A stretch of DNA of 27,457 nucleotides, from the IMG/VR virus record IMGVR_UViG_3300021599_000280, positions 1 through 27,457 of that record. The stretch is one strand, 5' to 3'. Position numbers and translations under genes: made by a program. Positions 6,570-14,403 of the stretch are shown here, in pieces (position 1 is the stretch's first letter; every line of letters starts with the position of its first letter). The stretch is from a virus. Below the pieces are notes generated by a model. The model saw only the letters and a program-made list of their open reading frames with translations. It made no database searches and was not told the origin of the DNA.

Positions 6570-7070
6570 TTACAATGGGCCCAATTCTTTTTCTAACCAT
6601 TCTTTACAGTCTGTCCAATTACGATATAAATGAGCGCGGCCGCCGGCTCTAATCCATTCTTCATTGTTACTGCGTCGATCATCAATTAAGATATCTTCTG
6701 CACTTTCGCATCTAACCCATTTATCGTGACTATATGGTCCAAAAAATACAGGAATATGAGGAAAATGCAATCTTGCCCACCATACTTTATCAACAAACGC
6801 CCAAGGCATATCATTGTTATGGGGAACAGCAGTTAAAAAGTATAAACCAACATCTTTATGTTTGTCAGTATACTCTGTGACCCAATTGACTAGATCAACA
6901 GCACCTTCTTTTAACGGAAGTTTACTGTACATACGTTGATCGTCTTTGAGACTATTCCACACTGGCTGAGGAAGCATTTCTCCCTCTTGCCAAGCAGGTT
7001 GTTTAAGGTAATTGCGGGCATAGCCCATCCAGTCGGCGACTACGTCGTCCATGTCTAAATAAATGTTCAT
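6570..7070 (-). CDS. HAD-family 5'(3')-deoxyribonucleotidase
   Basis: A 166-residue HAD-superfamily phosphatase. Motif I is LDMDDVVADW near residues 5-14 (nucleophile Asp and acid/base Asp two residues on), a motif II-like Thr occurs in YFLTAVPHNN, and motif IV is ILIDDRRSNNEEW with paired aspartates. This matches the NT5C/deoxyribonucleotidase group, which removes phosphate from deoxynucleoside monophosphates. Its place among ribonucleotide reductase and GlyA genes suggests a role in balancing dNTP pools or recycling host DNA. The start codon lies just after the PAAR gene stop, and a TAAATA box overlaps that stop. Confidence 0.85.
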   Translation of the reverse strand: MNIYLDMDDVVADWMGYARNYLKQPAWQEGEMLPQPVWNSLKDDQRMYSKLPLKEGAVDLVNWVTEYTDKHKDVGLYFLTAVPHNNDMPWAFVDKVWWARLHFPHIPVFFGPYSHDKWVRCESAEDILIDDRRSNNEEWIRAGGRAHLYRNWTDCKEWLEKELGPL

Positions 7071-7090
7071 GCGTACATGATACTATCTAT

Positions 7091-7474
7091 TTAAGAATTA
7101 GCAAAGACATTTGGTGATCCTGACGATAGTGTATGACCACTGTAACTATCACCCAGACGACCAATGTTTAAATTATTAGCAAAAACATCTCCGCTGTAGC
7201 TTGTCAAGGAAACTTGATGGGGTTCGCACGTACTAACATATACTGTAGAATACGTAGGAACATATTCGGGAGGTGGTTCGGGAGGTGGAGGATCTTCAAC
7301 TTCTACTGCTACAATGACTTCATAGTTGTGAACTTGACTCAAGTCGCCTTTACGTACAACACCGATACTGTTAGCAAATACATCACCAGATCCAGTTAAT
7401 GTAGTGGTAGTGGTATCACAACCATGCCCGGTTGTAATTGTATCAACACTGTCTTTTCTAGCTACGGCTGGCAT
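7091..7474 (-). CDS. PAAR-repeat tail spike-tip protein
   Basis: A 127-residue protein with the PAAR signature at its start (MPAVARKDS, TTGHGC) and repeated blades: GDVFANSIGVVRKGD near 30-44, GDVFANNLNIGRLGD near 95-109, and a final partial SPNVFANS. Candidate zinc ligands are His17, Cys19, His49, Cys83, His86 and His114. PAAR proteins form a sharp cone on the gp5-like trimeric spike that punctures the outer membrane; T4 gp5.4 is the phage example. A proline-rich insertion, DPPPPEPPPEYVP, separates the two halves and is unusual. The gene is embedded in metabolic genes. Confidence 0.85.
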   Translation of the reverse strand: MPAVARKDSVDTITTGHGCDTTTTTLTGSGDVFANSIGVVRKGDLSQVHNYEVIVAVEVEDPPPPEPPPEYVPTYSTVYVSTCEPHQVSLTSYSGDVFANNLNIGRLGDSYSGHTLSSGSPNVFANS

Positions 7475-7478
7475 GGTA

Positions 7479-7769
7479 TCAAGCTAGCGCAATGCCAGTT
7501 GTTGTTTCAAGGAACTGTTTAGCAAATTGTTCATCGCTTGCTTCAGCTACCGTTACTGTTGTTTTAAGTAGCTTAACATCTCTGTCAGGGCTAACTGTAA
7601 ACAGGTAAGGCATTAGTCCAGGACCTTTTGGACCCATACCAATAACCTGTATTCTTGATAGCTTATAATAGCTATCTGTTTCTTCTACTAGTTTAGCAAC
7701 TAGTTCTTCTCCACTTGTGAGTTTAAGTGTAATAACTTCGCCTACGCTTACGCCTTTGTTAATTAACAT
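7479..7769 (-). CDS. Sm/Hfq-like small beta-barrel protein (tentative)
   Basis: A 96-residue protein whose first 60 residues resemble an Sm fold. GEVITLKLTSGEELVAKLVEE looks like the Sm1 strand pair (a glycine, then a function-to-variant strand), and LMPYLFTVSPDRDVKLLK could be the closing strands. The C-terminus is helical and ends in TTGIALA. Sm/Hfq rings bind RNA; a phage version could tune mRNA stability or translation. The similarity is by pattern only and no canonical Hfq motif (such as YKHA) is present, so a different SH3-like barrel is possible. It is packed between the glutaredoxin and PAAR genes. Confidence 0.55.
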   Translation of the reverse strand: MLINKGVSVGEVITLKLTSGEELVAKLVEETDSYYKLSRIQVIGMGPKGPGLMPYLFTVSPDRDVKLLKTTVTVAEASDEQFAKQFLETTTGIALA

Positions 7770-7770
7770 T

Positions 7771-7998
7771 TTATACCTTTTCTAAATGTGCTTTAAGTTC
7801 TGTAAATCCACCAATCAGTTCTTCGCCGATAAAAATCTGCGGAACTGTTCGTGCTGTTGGAACAGCTTCCAATAGTTCTTCTTTTGTGTATCCGTCTCCG
7901 ATTTTCTTTTCTTCAAACTCGATACCTCGTTGTTTTAATAATGCCTTTGCTTGATCGCAATAAGGACAGTGGTACTTGGACCAAATAGTTGCTTTCAT
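7771..7998 (-). CDS. grx: Glutaredoxin
   Basis: A 75-residue glutaredoxin with the dithiol active site CPYC at residues 11-14, the cis-proline motif TVPQIFIG, and the GGFTEL glutathione-binding turn. It uses glutathione to reduce disulfides and is a known electron donor for class I ribonucleotide reductase; T4 NrdC is the phage parallel. The gene sits three bases from the oxygenase gene and one base from the Sm-like gene, in the same transcription unit as nrdB. Dithiol glutaredoxins can also carry Fe-S clusters, which fits IscU/IscA nearby, but the CPYC site favours the reductase role. Confidence 0.95.
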   Translation of the reverse strand: MKATIWSKYHCPYCDQAKALLKQRGIEFEEKKIGDGYTKEELLEAVPTARTVPQIFIGEELIGGFTELKAHLEKV

Positions 7999-8000
7999 TG

Positions 8001-8555
8001 TTACACCTTATCTTCTATAATTTCTAATTTAAGAGCACAGGTAATTCTTAATAAATTATCTTGTGCTGGGCAGTCTCCGTAGTGTCTCCACGAACTAGGG
8101 AAAACTGCAATGCGTCCTGGAACAAATTTAATTTCTAAATCTTTATCATCGGGGGTTTTTAGTATTGTTGACCCTCTCGGATCGTCCCACGTTGGGTTTA
8201 CATAATATAACAGCGTTAAAAACTTTTCAGGAGGAGAAGTGTTAGGCTCACCTGTTGGGGTATAATCCATATCAGTGTGCCATCCGCCTTGTTGATTAGA
8301 GGTCTGTCCATTTAATGCAGCAGAGTTAGTAACAAAATTGATGCTACTTACTGTCTTAAATTTCTTTTCTAAATACTCTACAAAAAAGTGTCCAGCTCCC
8401 GGCCGTTCATAAAGTTTTTGACCCCAAAATCTATTATCTTCTAATGTAGCTTGCCGGCCAAAGAACCAGCTATTAGAATCCATAGTCCATTTATAGTACA
8501 GTTGCATCATTTCTTTATCAACTATATTATCATGTATTTGGAATAATTCTGTCAT
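8001..8555 (-). CDS. 2-oxoglutarate/Fe(II) oxygenase, prolyl hydroxylase-like
   Basis: A 184-residue enzyme of the 2OG-Fe(II) superfamily. Iron ligands are WHTDMD (His93, Asp95) and WRHYGD (His158), and Arg170 in LLRITCALKL is the likely 2-oxoglutarate anchor. The stretch FLTLLYYVNPTWDDPRGST is the usual strand and turn before the distal histidine in the P4H-like group common in aquatic phages. Substrate is unknown; proposals for phage homologues include protein hydroxylation and DNA or nucleotide modification. It lies between nrdB and glutaredoxin, all transcribed together. Confidence 0.87.
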   Translation of the reverse strand: MTELFQIHDNIVDKEMMQLYYKWTMDSNSWFFGRQATLEDNRFWGQKLYERPGAGHFFVEYLEKKFKTVSSINFVTNSAALNGQTSNQQGGWHTDMDYTPTGEPNTSPPEKFLTLLYYVNPTWDDPRGSTILKTPDDKDLEIKFVPGRIAVFPSSWRHYGDCPAQDNLLRITCALKLEIIEDKV

Positions 8556-8563
8556 AATTGTTA

Positions 8564-9664
8564 TTATAATACAGGAAGCTCGTCGTAGTCAATAGCGTCG
8601 GACATCACACCGATAACATAATTAGTTGATTCGTTTTCCTGCAATGCTGTTTGTTTCTTACTAGTATCGCTATGTTTGTTGAACCAAGGAATAGGTGTCG
8701 ACTTTGGTGCCGGACTTAGATACTTAATACCAATATCCTTTAGTGCTCCAACTGCTGTGTAGTCTACAAAGTCTTTTAGAATATTAGCATTCAATCCAAT
8801 AACTGGACCCATTTTAAACAAATAATCAGCCCATTCTCTTTCTTCACGAATAACATCCATGTACATCTTATATACTTCTTGTTCACATTCTTGTTTGGCT
8901 TTGACAAATCTAGGATCTTCCTTGACCACTTGATTAATCAAGTAAGCAGTCCAACCTTTGTGTAACAGTTCGTCTTGTAGGATCAAACTAATAATATTGC
9001 CGTTACCGATAAAGATTTTGTTCTCAACCATTGCAAGACTTGTAGCAAACGATACCATAAATCGGAATGCCTCTAATGCATAACTTGCGTTCAATGCCAT
9101 CCAAATAGCTTTGATATGCTCGTGCTCGTCAACTGTTTCACCTACTTCTTTACGACAGTTGATTTTATGCAACGCATCGTAGTATAGGCCCACGCTTGAT
9201 GCCATGTCTACAATCTCTTTGGTGTCGTGGATGGTGTTAAACACATCCTTGGGTACGTTGTAAATGTTACGAATGATATGACTGTAGCTCTTGCTGTGAA
9301 TGTTTGTTTCAAAGAATCCCCAGTTGTACATGAGAGCTTCAACTTCAGGCAACGAACATACTGGTGTAAATACCTGTGTTGGTCCACGACCTTGTAAACT
9401 ATCAAGTGCTGTTTGACGTAGTAAGTTACTAGTAAAAATATGTTTGACAGCGTCACTTGCATCTTTAAAGTCATTGCTGTCTTTAGTAAGACTTACTTCT
9501 TCAGGTTGCCAGAAGAAGCCTCGGGCTGTGGCATCGAAGTCTGCAATCTTCTTGTACTTAACTTCTTCAAATCTTTGAATAGTAACTGGTCCAGATGGGT
9601 CCAGAAACATTTTACGACTTAGATAGTCTGTCTTTGTGTGTAAGTTGTATTGTTGTTTGCTCAT
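8564..9664 (-). CDS. nrdB: Ribonucleotide reductase class I, beta subunit (R2)
   Basis: A 366-residue R2 protein that holds the di-iron/tyrosyl-radical cofactor for ribonucleotide reduction. Ligands map to Asp88 (LDSLQGR), Glu119 and His123 (FETNIHSKSYSHI), Glu198 (ALEAFRF), Glu232 and His235 (QDELLH), with the radical Tyr at 127. The C-terminus YDELPVL is the tail that docks on NrdA. There is one extra residue between the Glu and His ligands compared with E. coli (FETIHSRSY), although His-to-Tyr spacing is unchanged. It overlaps the glyA stop by one base. Confidence 0.95.
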   Translation of the reverse strand: MSKQQYNLHTKTDYLSRKMFLDPSGPVTIQRFEEVKYKKIADFDATARGFFWQPEEVSLTKDSNDFKDASDAVKHIFTSNLLRQTALDSLQGRGPTQVFTPVCSLPEVEALMYNWGFFETNIHSKSYSHIIRNIYNVPKDVFNTIHDTKEIVDMASSVGLYYDALHKINCRKEVGETVDEHEHIKAIWMALNASYALEAFRFMVSFATSLAMVENKIFIGNGNIISLILQDELLHKGWTAYLINQVVKEDPRFVKAKQECEQEVYKMYMDVIREEREWADYLFKMGPVIGLNANILKDFVDYTAVGALKDIGIKYLSPAPKSTPIPWFNKHSDTSKKQTALQENESTNYVIGVMSDAIDYDELPVL

Positions 9665-10812
9665 TATCCATTCCTTAAAATATCTATCATACGTCTAGCT
9701 AAGTCTATAAACCATTGTTCATCATGCCCGCGAGTTGTTTCTGCGGCTACACCGATACGTACTCCTGATGTTTCTGCAAAGCTACGTTGCTCACCAGGAA
9801 CGCCATTTTTATTTACCGTGATGCCATGCTGTTCTAACTTATCTGCGTACTCACGCCCACTCATTGCTTGATTACGTAAATCTACAGTAAACATATGACA
9901 TTCAGTACTACCGCTAACAATATCAACTCCTGCCATTACAAAAGTATTTGCCATAGCTTTAGCATTTGCTTTGATTTGGCGAGCGTAGTCTTTGAACTCA
10001 GGCTGTAGTGCTTCATAGAAACATTGTGCCTTGCCAGCAATAATGTGCATTAGTGGACCACCTTGTGTTCCTGGAAACACAGCACCGTTGATGCGTTTGG
10101 TAAAATCTGGATCGTTCCAAAGTATCATACCTCCACGTGGTCCACGTAGGCCTTTGTGTGTTGTAGTAGTAACAACATCAGCATAGGGGAATGGGCTAGG
10201 ATACTCTCCGCCTACAATCAATCCTGAATAGTGACTAACGTCTGCTACCAGTATGGCGCCAACACTGGCAGCAATTTCTTCAAATCGAGCCCAATCAATC
10301 ACTTGACTATAAGCACTGGCGCCAGCAATAACCATCTTGGGATTGGTATCCCATACCAGCTGTGCCACCTCATCATAATCAATTAATCCTTGCTCGTTAA
10401 CACCATATGTATGCGAGATAAACCACGAGCCGCTAGCATTGACTTTAGCACCGTGGCTTAAATGTCCTCCACTTGCTAGGTCCATTCCTACTACTGTGTC
10501 TGTAGGGTTTAGGAATGCTTTGAATACTGCTAGGTTAGCATTGGCACCCGAGTGGGGTTGTACATTGGCAAACTTACAATCAAATAACTTAGTAGCATAT
10601 TCGATGGCGGCATTTTCAATCTCGTCTACGTTGGCACAACCGTTATAGTAACGCTTGCCCGGCAGGCCTTCGGCATACTTGTTGGTTAGGATACTACCAC
10701 AAAGATCCATCACTGCTTGGCTGGTGTAGTTTTCGCTGGCAATTAATTCAATAGTGTTACGCTGTCTAATGGTTTCACTTAATACCGCTTTCTCAATTCT
10801 TGGGTCAATCAT
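9664..10812 (-). CDS. glyA: Serine hydroxymethyltransferase
   Basis: A 382-residue PLP enzyme converting serine and tetrahydrofolate to glycine and 5,10-methylene-THF, the one-carbon donor for thymidylate synthesis. Seen motifs: IELIASENYTS (N-terminal folate/PLP region), QPHSGANANLAV, the PLP lysine in TTTTHKGLRGPRGG (Lys220), and GTQGGPLMHIIAGKA. It is shorter than the roughly 417-residue bacterial enzyme, mainly at the N- and C-termini, but all core motifs remain. The PLP-stacking region reads DVSHYSGLI rather than the common DMAHVAGLI form. AAGGA lies at good spacing before the ATG. Its place beside nrdA/nrdB points to dNTP supply. Confidence 0.95.
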   Translation of the reverse strand: MIDPRIEKAVLSETIRQRNTIELIASENYTSQAVMDLCGSILTNKYAEGLPGKRYYNGCANVDEIENAAIEYATKLFDCKFANVQPHSGANANLAVFKAFLNPTDTVVGMDLASGGHLSHGAKVNASGSWFISHTYGVNEQGLIDYDEVAQLVWDTNPKMVIAGASAYSQVIDWARFEEIAASVGAILVADVSHYSGLIVGGEYPSPFPYADVVTTTTHKGLRGPRGGMILWNDPDFTKRINGAVFPGTQGGPLMHIIAGKAQCFYEALQPEFKDYARQIKANAKAMANTFVMAGVDIVSGSTECHMFTVDLRNQAMSGREYADKLEQHGITVNKNGVPGEQRSFAETSGVRIGVAAETTRGHDEQWFIDLARRMIDILRNG

Positions 10813-10814
10813 TA

Positions 10815-11033
10815 TTATCCTTTATAATATTGCACTATACCTAAAAACCATACTGTGGCTAACATGGCAAAGTTTGCGGCACTGGGCCAATCTCTACTGC
10901 GTACGGCAGTTGCTAACCAAGCGGCATTGCCTACAAACAATAATTCAATGCCTAGAATAGCATCTAGCCGAAAACTAACTACTACAGCACCTGCGAACAT
11001 GATACCAAAACATAGCCATTTGATTATATTCAT
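10815..11033 (-). CDS. Small membrane protein (72 aa)
   Basis: Begins MNIIKWLCFG. Three hydrophobic segments almost fill the chain: about 4-22, 24-42 and 52-68. No family is recognised. The ATG at 11033 is chosen because the previous small gene ends one base upstream (TGATATG); a longer reading from 11054 would overlap that gene. It is the last of three consecutive small membrane proteins placed between the aldolase and glyA, and glyA begins two bases after its stop. Confidence 0.65.
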   Translation of the reverse strand: MNIIKWLCFGIMFAGAVVVSFRLDAILGIELLFVGNAAWLATAVRSRDWPSAANFAMLATVWFLGIVQYYKG

Positions 11034-11034
11034 A

Positions 11035-11166
11035 TCATGCCATTGTAATGGCAATAAAAGCCAGCATAAAACTTAATACTGCTCCCACAATAGGAATCAC
11101 AATGTGTATGTGTTTGACCACATCTTCTACTGGATCTGATTCAGATTCTTTATTCTCGTGGTTCAT
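11035..11166 (-). CDS. Small single-span membrane protein (43 aa)
   Basis: Reads MNHENKESESDPVEDVV, then one hydrophobic segment (IHIVIPIVGAVLSFMLAFIA) and a short tail. The acidic N-terminus and single span suggest a C-out small membrane peptide. It overlaps the preceding gene by 17 bases and is followed by the 72-residue membrane protein after one base. No family is recognised; the packing on both sides supports it being a true gene. Confidence 0.55.
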   Translation of the reverse strand: MNHENKESESDPVEDVVKHIHIVIPIVGAVLSFMLAFIAITMA

Positions 11167-11257
11167 CTTTTTCGTTCCTATACATATCCCACAGTACTGC
11201 TCCTACTACGGCTACCATTAATACTATGGCAACAATTTCATTCATTGTCATGTTCAT
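11150..11257 (-). CDS. Small single-span membrane protein (35 aa)
   Basis: Starts MNMTMNEIVAIVLMVAVVGA, a hydrophobic span at about residues 7-23, followed by a charged tail ending RNEKDEPRE. The ATG overlaps the TGA of the gene upstream (ATGA). The positively charged residues just after the span suggest the tail is cytoplasmic. It is too small for family assignment. It is the first of the membrane-peptide trio between the aldolase and glyA. Confidence 0.5.
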   Translation of the reverse strand: MNMTMNEIVAIVLMVAVVGAVLWDMYRNEKDEPRE

Positions 11258-11451
11258 GCTCCGTAGTATCTATTTTTAGGTAAGTCTTGTGCTAACGCAT
11301 CCTCATACGTTAATGAAGGATCGTTCCAGATATTACGGTTGTTCCATTCACGAATCTTATCAAGTCGTTCTTGGTCAGTTAATTCATAACATCTAGGATT
11401 ACGATCAGGTTGGCGCAGAGTTTCTACACCTCTAGAAAAAAACTTTAGCAT
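11254..11451 (-). CDS. Hypothetical protein (65 aa)
   Basis: A small, basic-to-acidic soluble protein with Trp/Asn-rich centre (EWNNRNIWNDPSLTYEDA). No family recognised. Its ATG directly abuts the aldolase stop (TAA then ATG) and its stop overlaps the next small membrane protein. It is therefore co-translated with the aldolase. Confidence 0.65.
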   Translation of the reverse strand: MLKFFSRGVETLRQPDRNPRCYELTDQERLDKIREWNNRNIWNDPSLTYEDALAQDLPKNRYYGA

Positions 11452-12102
11452 TTAATACTTTCCGCTAGCTAATACAATTTTACAAATGTGCTCTAATCGT
11501 TCAATGTGTTCATAGGCACGCCAGGGGCTTGTGTCAATAGCAACAACACCGTGCCCTTTGATTCCAACTATGTCATAGGCAATATTGCCCTCGTTGTCTA
11601 ATTGTAACATCTTATGACACTGATCCGCAAGCTCTTGGCTGATCGGAGGCACATCGCCTACATTTGGTGCTACTTTGGTATAGCGATTGAGTTCTGGAAA
11701 TGCATTACTAATAGTACTCAAATCAATTCCGGCATGCATAGCGGCAATACAATAGGTAGGATGAACGTGTACTACTACACGAACCTCACCTGTATGTTGT
11801 CCCATTTCTCGTTGTAAACCAAAATGTAATGGCAGTTCCCCACTGGGCTTTAGGTTAGCACTAATGTCAGTATACTCTAATTCTTTAGTTGCATAATATC
11901 TAGTTGGTGGTTGACCCCAGTATCCTGTCTCAATGCCAATCTTCTTAAATTGATCTGGTTGTAGCGTCTGCTTACGTACACCACTAGGTGTAATGTAAAA
12001 ATGATCACGATCGTGATGACGAATACTTACATTGCCATCACGACTGGTAATCCAGTTACGCTTGTAAGCGTCTACCATTATGTCACATATAGTTTCTAAC
12101 AT
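11452..12102 (-). CDS. Class II aldolase/adducin-family protein
   Basis: A 216-residue zinc enzyme of the class II aldolase family (relatives: fuculose-phosphate aldolase, methylthioribulose-1-phosphate dehydratase). Active-site pieces are present and in order: SRDGNVSIR at the start (substrate phosphate loop), SGELPLHFGLQRE with the catalytic Glu, VVHVHPTYC with two zinc His, and IKGHGVVAID with the third zinc His. The metabolic reaction cannot be fixed from sequence. The gene overlaps the nrdA stop by one base, so it is expressed with the reductase. A sugar-phosphate aldolase could feed pentose or one-carbon metabolism; that is inference. Confidence 0.85.
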   Translation of the reverse strand: MLETICDIMVDAYKRNWITSRDGNVSIRHHDRDHFYITPSGVRKQTLQPDQFKKIGIETGYWGQPPTRYYATKELEYTDISANLKPSGELPLHFGLQREMGQHTGEVRVVVHVHPTYCIAAMHAGIDLSTISNAFPELNRYTKVAPNVGDVPPISQELADQCHKMLQLDNEGNIAYDIVGIKGHGVVAIDTSPWRAYEHIERLEHICKIVLASGKY

Positions 12103-13448
12103 TACAGTTTACAAGACTCGCAGTCTTCCTCGTCTTCAAAGTTAATAGGTTCTAACATAGTTGGTGCATCTTCAGCAGTCATCTTACTACCTTGCTTGTT
12201 AATCAAACTATAGTAAAATGTTTTCAATCCCCAATAGTGTGCTTGCATCAAATTCTTAGCAATCAATGTAGTTGGTACTTTACGATCTGCCCAGTGTGCT
12301 GGATTGTAGAATGTGTTTGTTGAAATGCTTTGATCGATGTAGGCGGCAATAACAGCTGCCGTTTTAATGTAGCCATCACAGTCTTTCTGTTCCCACATGA
12401 GTTGATACTTGTTCTTCAACTTAGCATACTCAGGAACAACCTGTACAAATGATCCTGCTTTAGATTCTTTAACTGAAATCAAGCTCATAGGCATTTCAAT
12501 ACCATTGGTTGAGTTAATAACAACACTTGAGCTTTCTACAGGAGCCACTGCCATCTGTGTAGCATTACGAACACCGTGTTCTTTCATGTTAGTGCGTAGT
12601 GTTTCCCAATCAAGTTCTGGAGCAAAGTCTGCAAGTTCATTAACACCTTTAGCACGTAGTTCCCAAGGAAAGGTGCCTTGTCCATAACGTGTCTTATCAC
12701 TACCTTCACACTTGCCGCGTTCTTTAGCTAGCTCAACACTAGCTTCTGTTAGATAGTAACTTTGATGTTCCATCCATGATTTAACTTCAGATAACGAATC
12801 TTTCTCACCATACTTAAGACTGCGTTTAGCATGCCAGTATGCTAGGTTAGTAATGCCAATGCCTAATGGACGAATTTCGTCATTGCTCAACTTAGACTGG
12901 ATAGAAAGAAAATCTTGGTAATCGAGTATATTGTTAAGACTACGGTGAAGGATACGGCAAGCCCTACGCATATCTTCTGGGTTGCGGAAAGCTCCCCAGT
13001 TGATTGAGCCCAGTGTACATAAAGCAATACGACCGGTATCATCATCCAGACGCTTAAAAGACTTAGTAGGTAATAGGATTTCACAGCATAAGTTACTCTG
13101 GTAAATTGTATGGTACTCTGGGTCAAACGGACCCTGGTTCATTACATTGTCAATGAACACTAGATAGATACGTCCTGTATCAGTACGTTCTTTCAGTATG
13201 CCCGACTTGAATACTTCTTCAGCGGACATGGTTTTCTTACGTAAGCCCGGAGTCCTTTCGTACTTTACGTAAAGCTCTTCGAAGCGTTCTGTGTTTTGAT
13301 AGAACGCTTCATACAAGTCAGGTACTTCATTTGGATCAAAGAATGTTATTTGTTCTTTGTTTTTAAATCGTCTCCAGAAGAAAGCACTAAGCACAACCCC
13401 ATAATCCATATGACGGACTCGGGTTTCTTCTGTTCCTTGGTTGTTCTT
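12102..13448 (-). CDS. nrdA: Ribonucleotide reductase class I, alpha subunit, C-terminal part (frame broken)
   Basis: In this frame the protein resumes KNNQGTEETRVRHMDYGV and runs to the end (448 residues). The radical-site strand SNLCCEI carries the thiyl Cys (E. coli Cys439 equivalent) with its Asn and Glu partners, ALCTLGSIN carries the second redox Cys, and FYYSLI the Tyr pair of the radical pathway. The C-terminal tail ends CESCKL, the swinging dithiol. Codons upstream of 13448 in this frame are not real. The segment joining it to the N-terminal part, about seven residues after PIWH, is missing. Confidence 0.9.
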   Translation of the reverse strand, partial: KNNQGTEETRVRHMDYGVVLSAFFWRRFKNKEQITFFDPNEVPDLYEAFYQNTERFEELYVKYERTPGLRKKTMSAEEVFKSGILKERTDTGRIYLVFIDNVMNQGPFDPEYHTIYQSNLCCEILLPTKSFKRLDDDTGRIALCTLGSINWGAFRNPEDMRRACRILHRSLNNILDYQDFLSIQSKLSNDEIRPLGIGITNLAYWHAKRSLKYGEKDSLSEVKSWMEHQSYYLTEASVELAKERGKCEGSDKTRYGQGTFPWELRAKGVNELADFAPELDWETLRTNMKEHGVRNATQMAVAPVESSSVVINSTNGIEMPMSLISVKESKAGSFVQVVPEYAKLKNKYQLMWEQKDCDGYIKTAAVIAAYIDQSISTNTFYNPAHWADRKVPTTLIAKNLMQAHYWGLKTFYYSLINKQGSKMTAEDAPTMLEPINFEDEEDCESCKL

Positions 13449-14403
13449 ACTGATGATGCCAAATAGGATAAAAAACAGTAGCACTTGCATTACGAATACC
13501 TCCTTGTGAACATGATCGTAAATCACCGAACCATTTTTTCAGGAAAGGTATCATACCTGTGTGCATAATTTCGCCGCCCCTAATGGGACTACCTAATGGA
13601 CGTAGACGTCCAATCTCTAGACCAATGCCAGCACGTTTGCTGGCATACTTAGCCATCATTTCCCCAGAGGCAAAAATAGAGTCGAGATCGTCATCGCTAC
13701 GAATAAGAACACAGCTACTAAACTGTTTGGTAGGAGTACCAAGGCCAGCGAGTACAGGAGTAGCAAGAGTGAAAAGACCATCACTGGCGGCCGTATAATA
13801 CTCTTTGATAAATCGCATACGAGCCGTGTTAGGCTCTTCCTTATGGAAAACAGTTGCGGCTGCAACCATGTAACGAATTTGAGGAGTTTCATAAGTTTCC
13901 TTAGTGGCACGATTCTTTACAAGATACTTTTCAATTAACTGTTCAATAGCGGCATACCCATACTGTTCATCTTTTTCGTGATCCAGCATGTCATTCATCT
14001 TGTTCCAGTCTTCTTCACTGTACCAATCTAATAGCTCACTAGTATACAAGCCAGTAGCCACATTAGTCTTTACAATGTCGTAAAGGTGGGGAGGCTCGTA
14101 GGCGCCATAAACATCCTTACGCAACATACTTAAACGTTGCTTGCCTGCTACATATTGGTAATTTACATGTCCCACATCGGGATTATGTTCTACATCGATT
14201 AGATTAACAATAGCACGTAGCGTAATCTCATCTACTTCTCTAGTAGTAATACCGTCGTAGAAATGAGGCTGTGCTTTGATTTCAATCATTGACTGACTAA
14301 CATCTGCAATCCCTTTACATACTTTTGCAATCTGTGTCTGCCACTTTTCGATCATTAGTGGTTCTTTTTTTCCGTCTCTTTTGATTACAGTTATTGTTGT
14401 CAT
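13447..14403 (-). CDS. nrdA: Ribonucleotide reductase class I, alpha subunit, N-terminal part (frame broken)
   Basis: N-terminal 318 residues of NrdA. An ATP-cone-type start (ITVIKRDGKKEPL, residues 3-15) is followed by the conserved DVGHVNYQYVAGKQR region, FSSCVLI with the first redox Cys (Cys231), and the loop region PIRGGEIMHTGMIPFLK and SCSQGGIRNASATVFYPIWH. It stops at an in-frame TAA two residues after PIWH. The downstream frame continues the protein; comparison with E. coli NrdA indicates a loss of about 20 or 23 bases here (length of the form 3n+2). Joined, the enzyme would be about 774 residues, the family size. Confidence 0.9.
   Translation of the reverse strand: MTTITVIKRDGKKEPLMIEKWQTQIAKVCKGIADVSQSMIEIKAQPHFYDGITTREVDEITLRAIVNLIDVEHNPDVGHVNYQYVAGKQRLSMLRKDVYGAYEPPHLYDIVKTNVATGLYTSELLDWYSEEDWNKMNDMLDHEKDEQYGYAAIEQLIEKYLVKNRATKETYETPQIRYMVAAATVFHKEEPNTARMRFIKEYYTAASDGLFTLATPVLAGLGTPTKQFSSCVLIRSDDDLDSIFASGEMMAKYASKRAGIGLEIGRLRPLGSPIRGGEIMHTGMIPFLKKWFGDLRSCSQGGIRNASATVFYPIWHHQ

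Noticed and set aside
12102-13526. A separate 474-residue gene starting at 13526
   Set aside because: Residues before KNNQGTEE overlap the true NrdA frame and are nonsense, so it is the NrdA C-terminus and not an independent gene.
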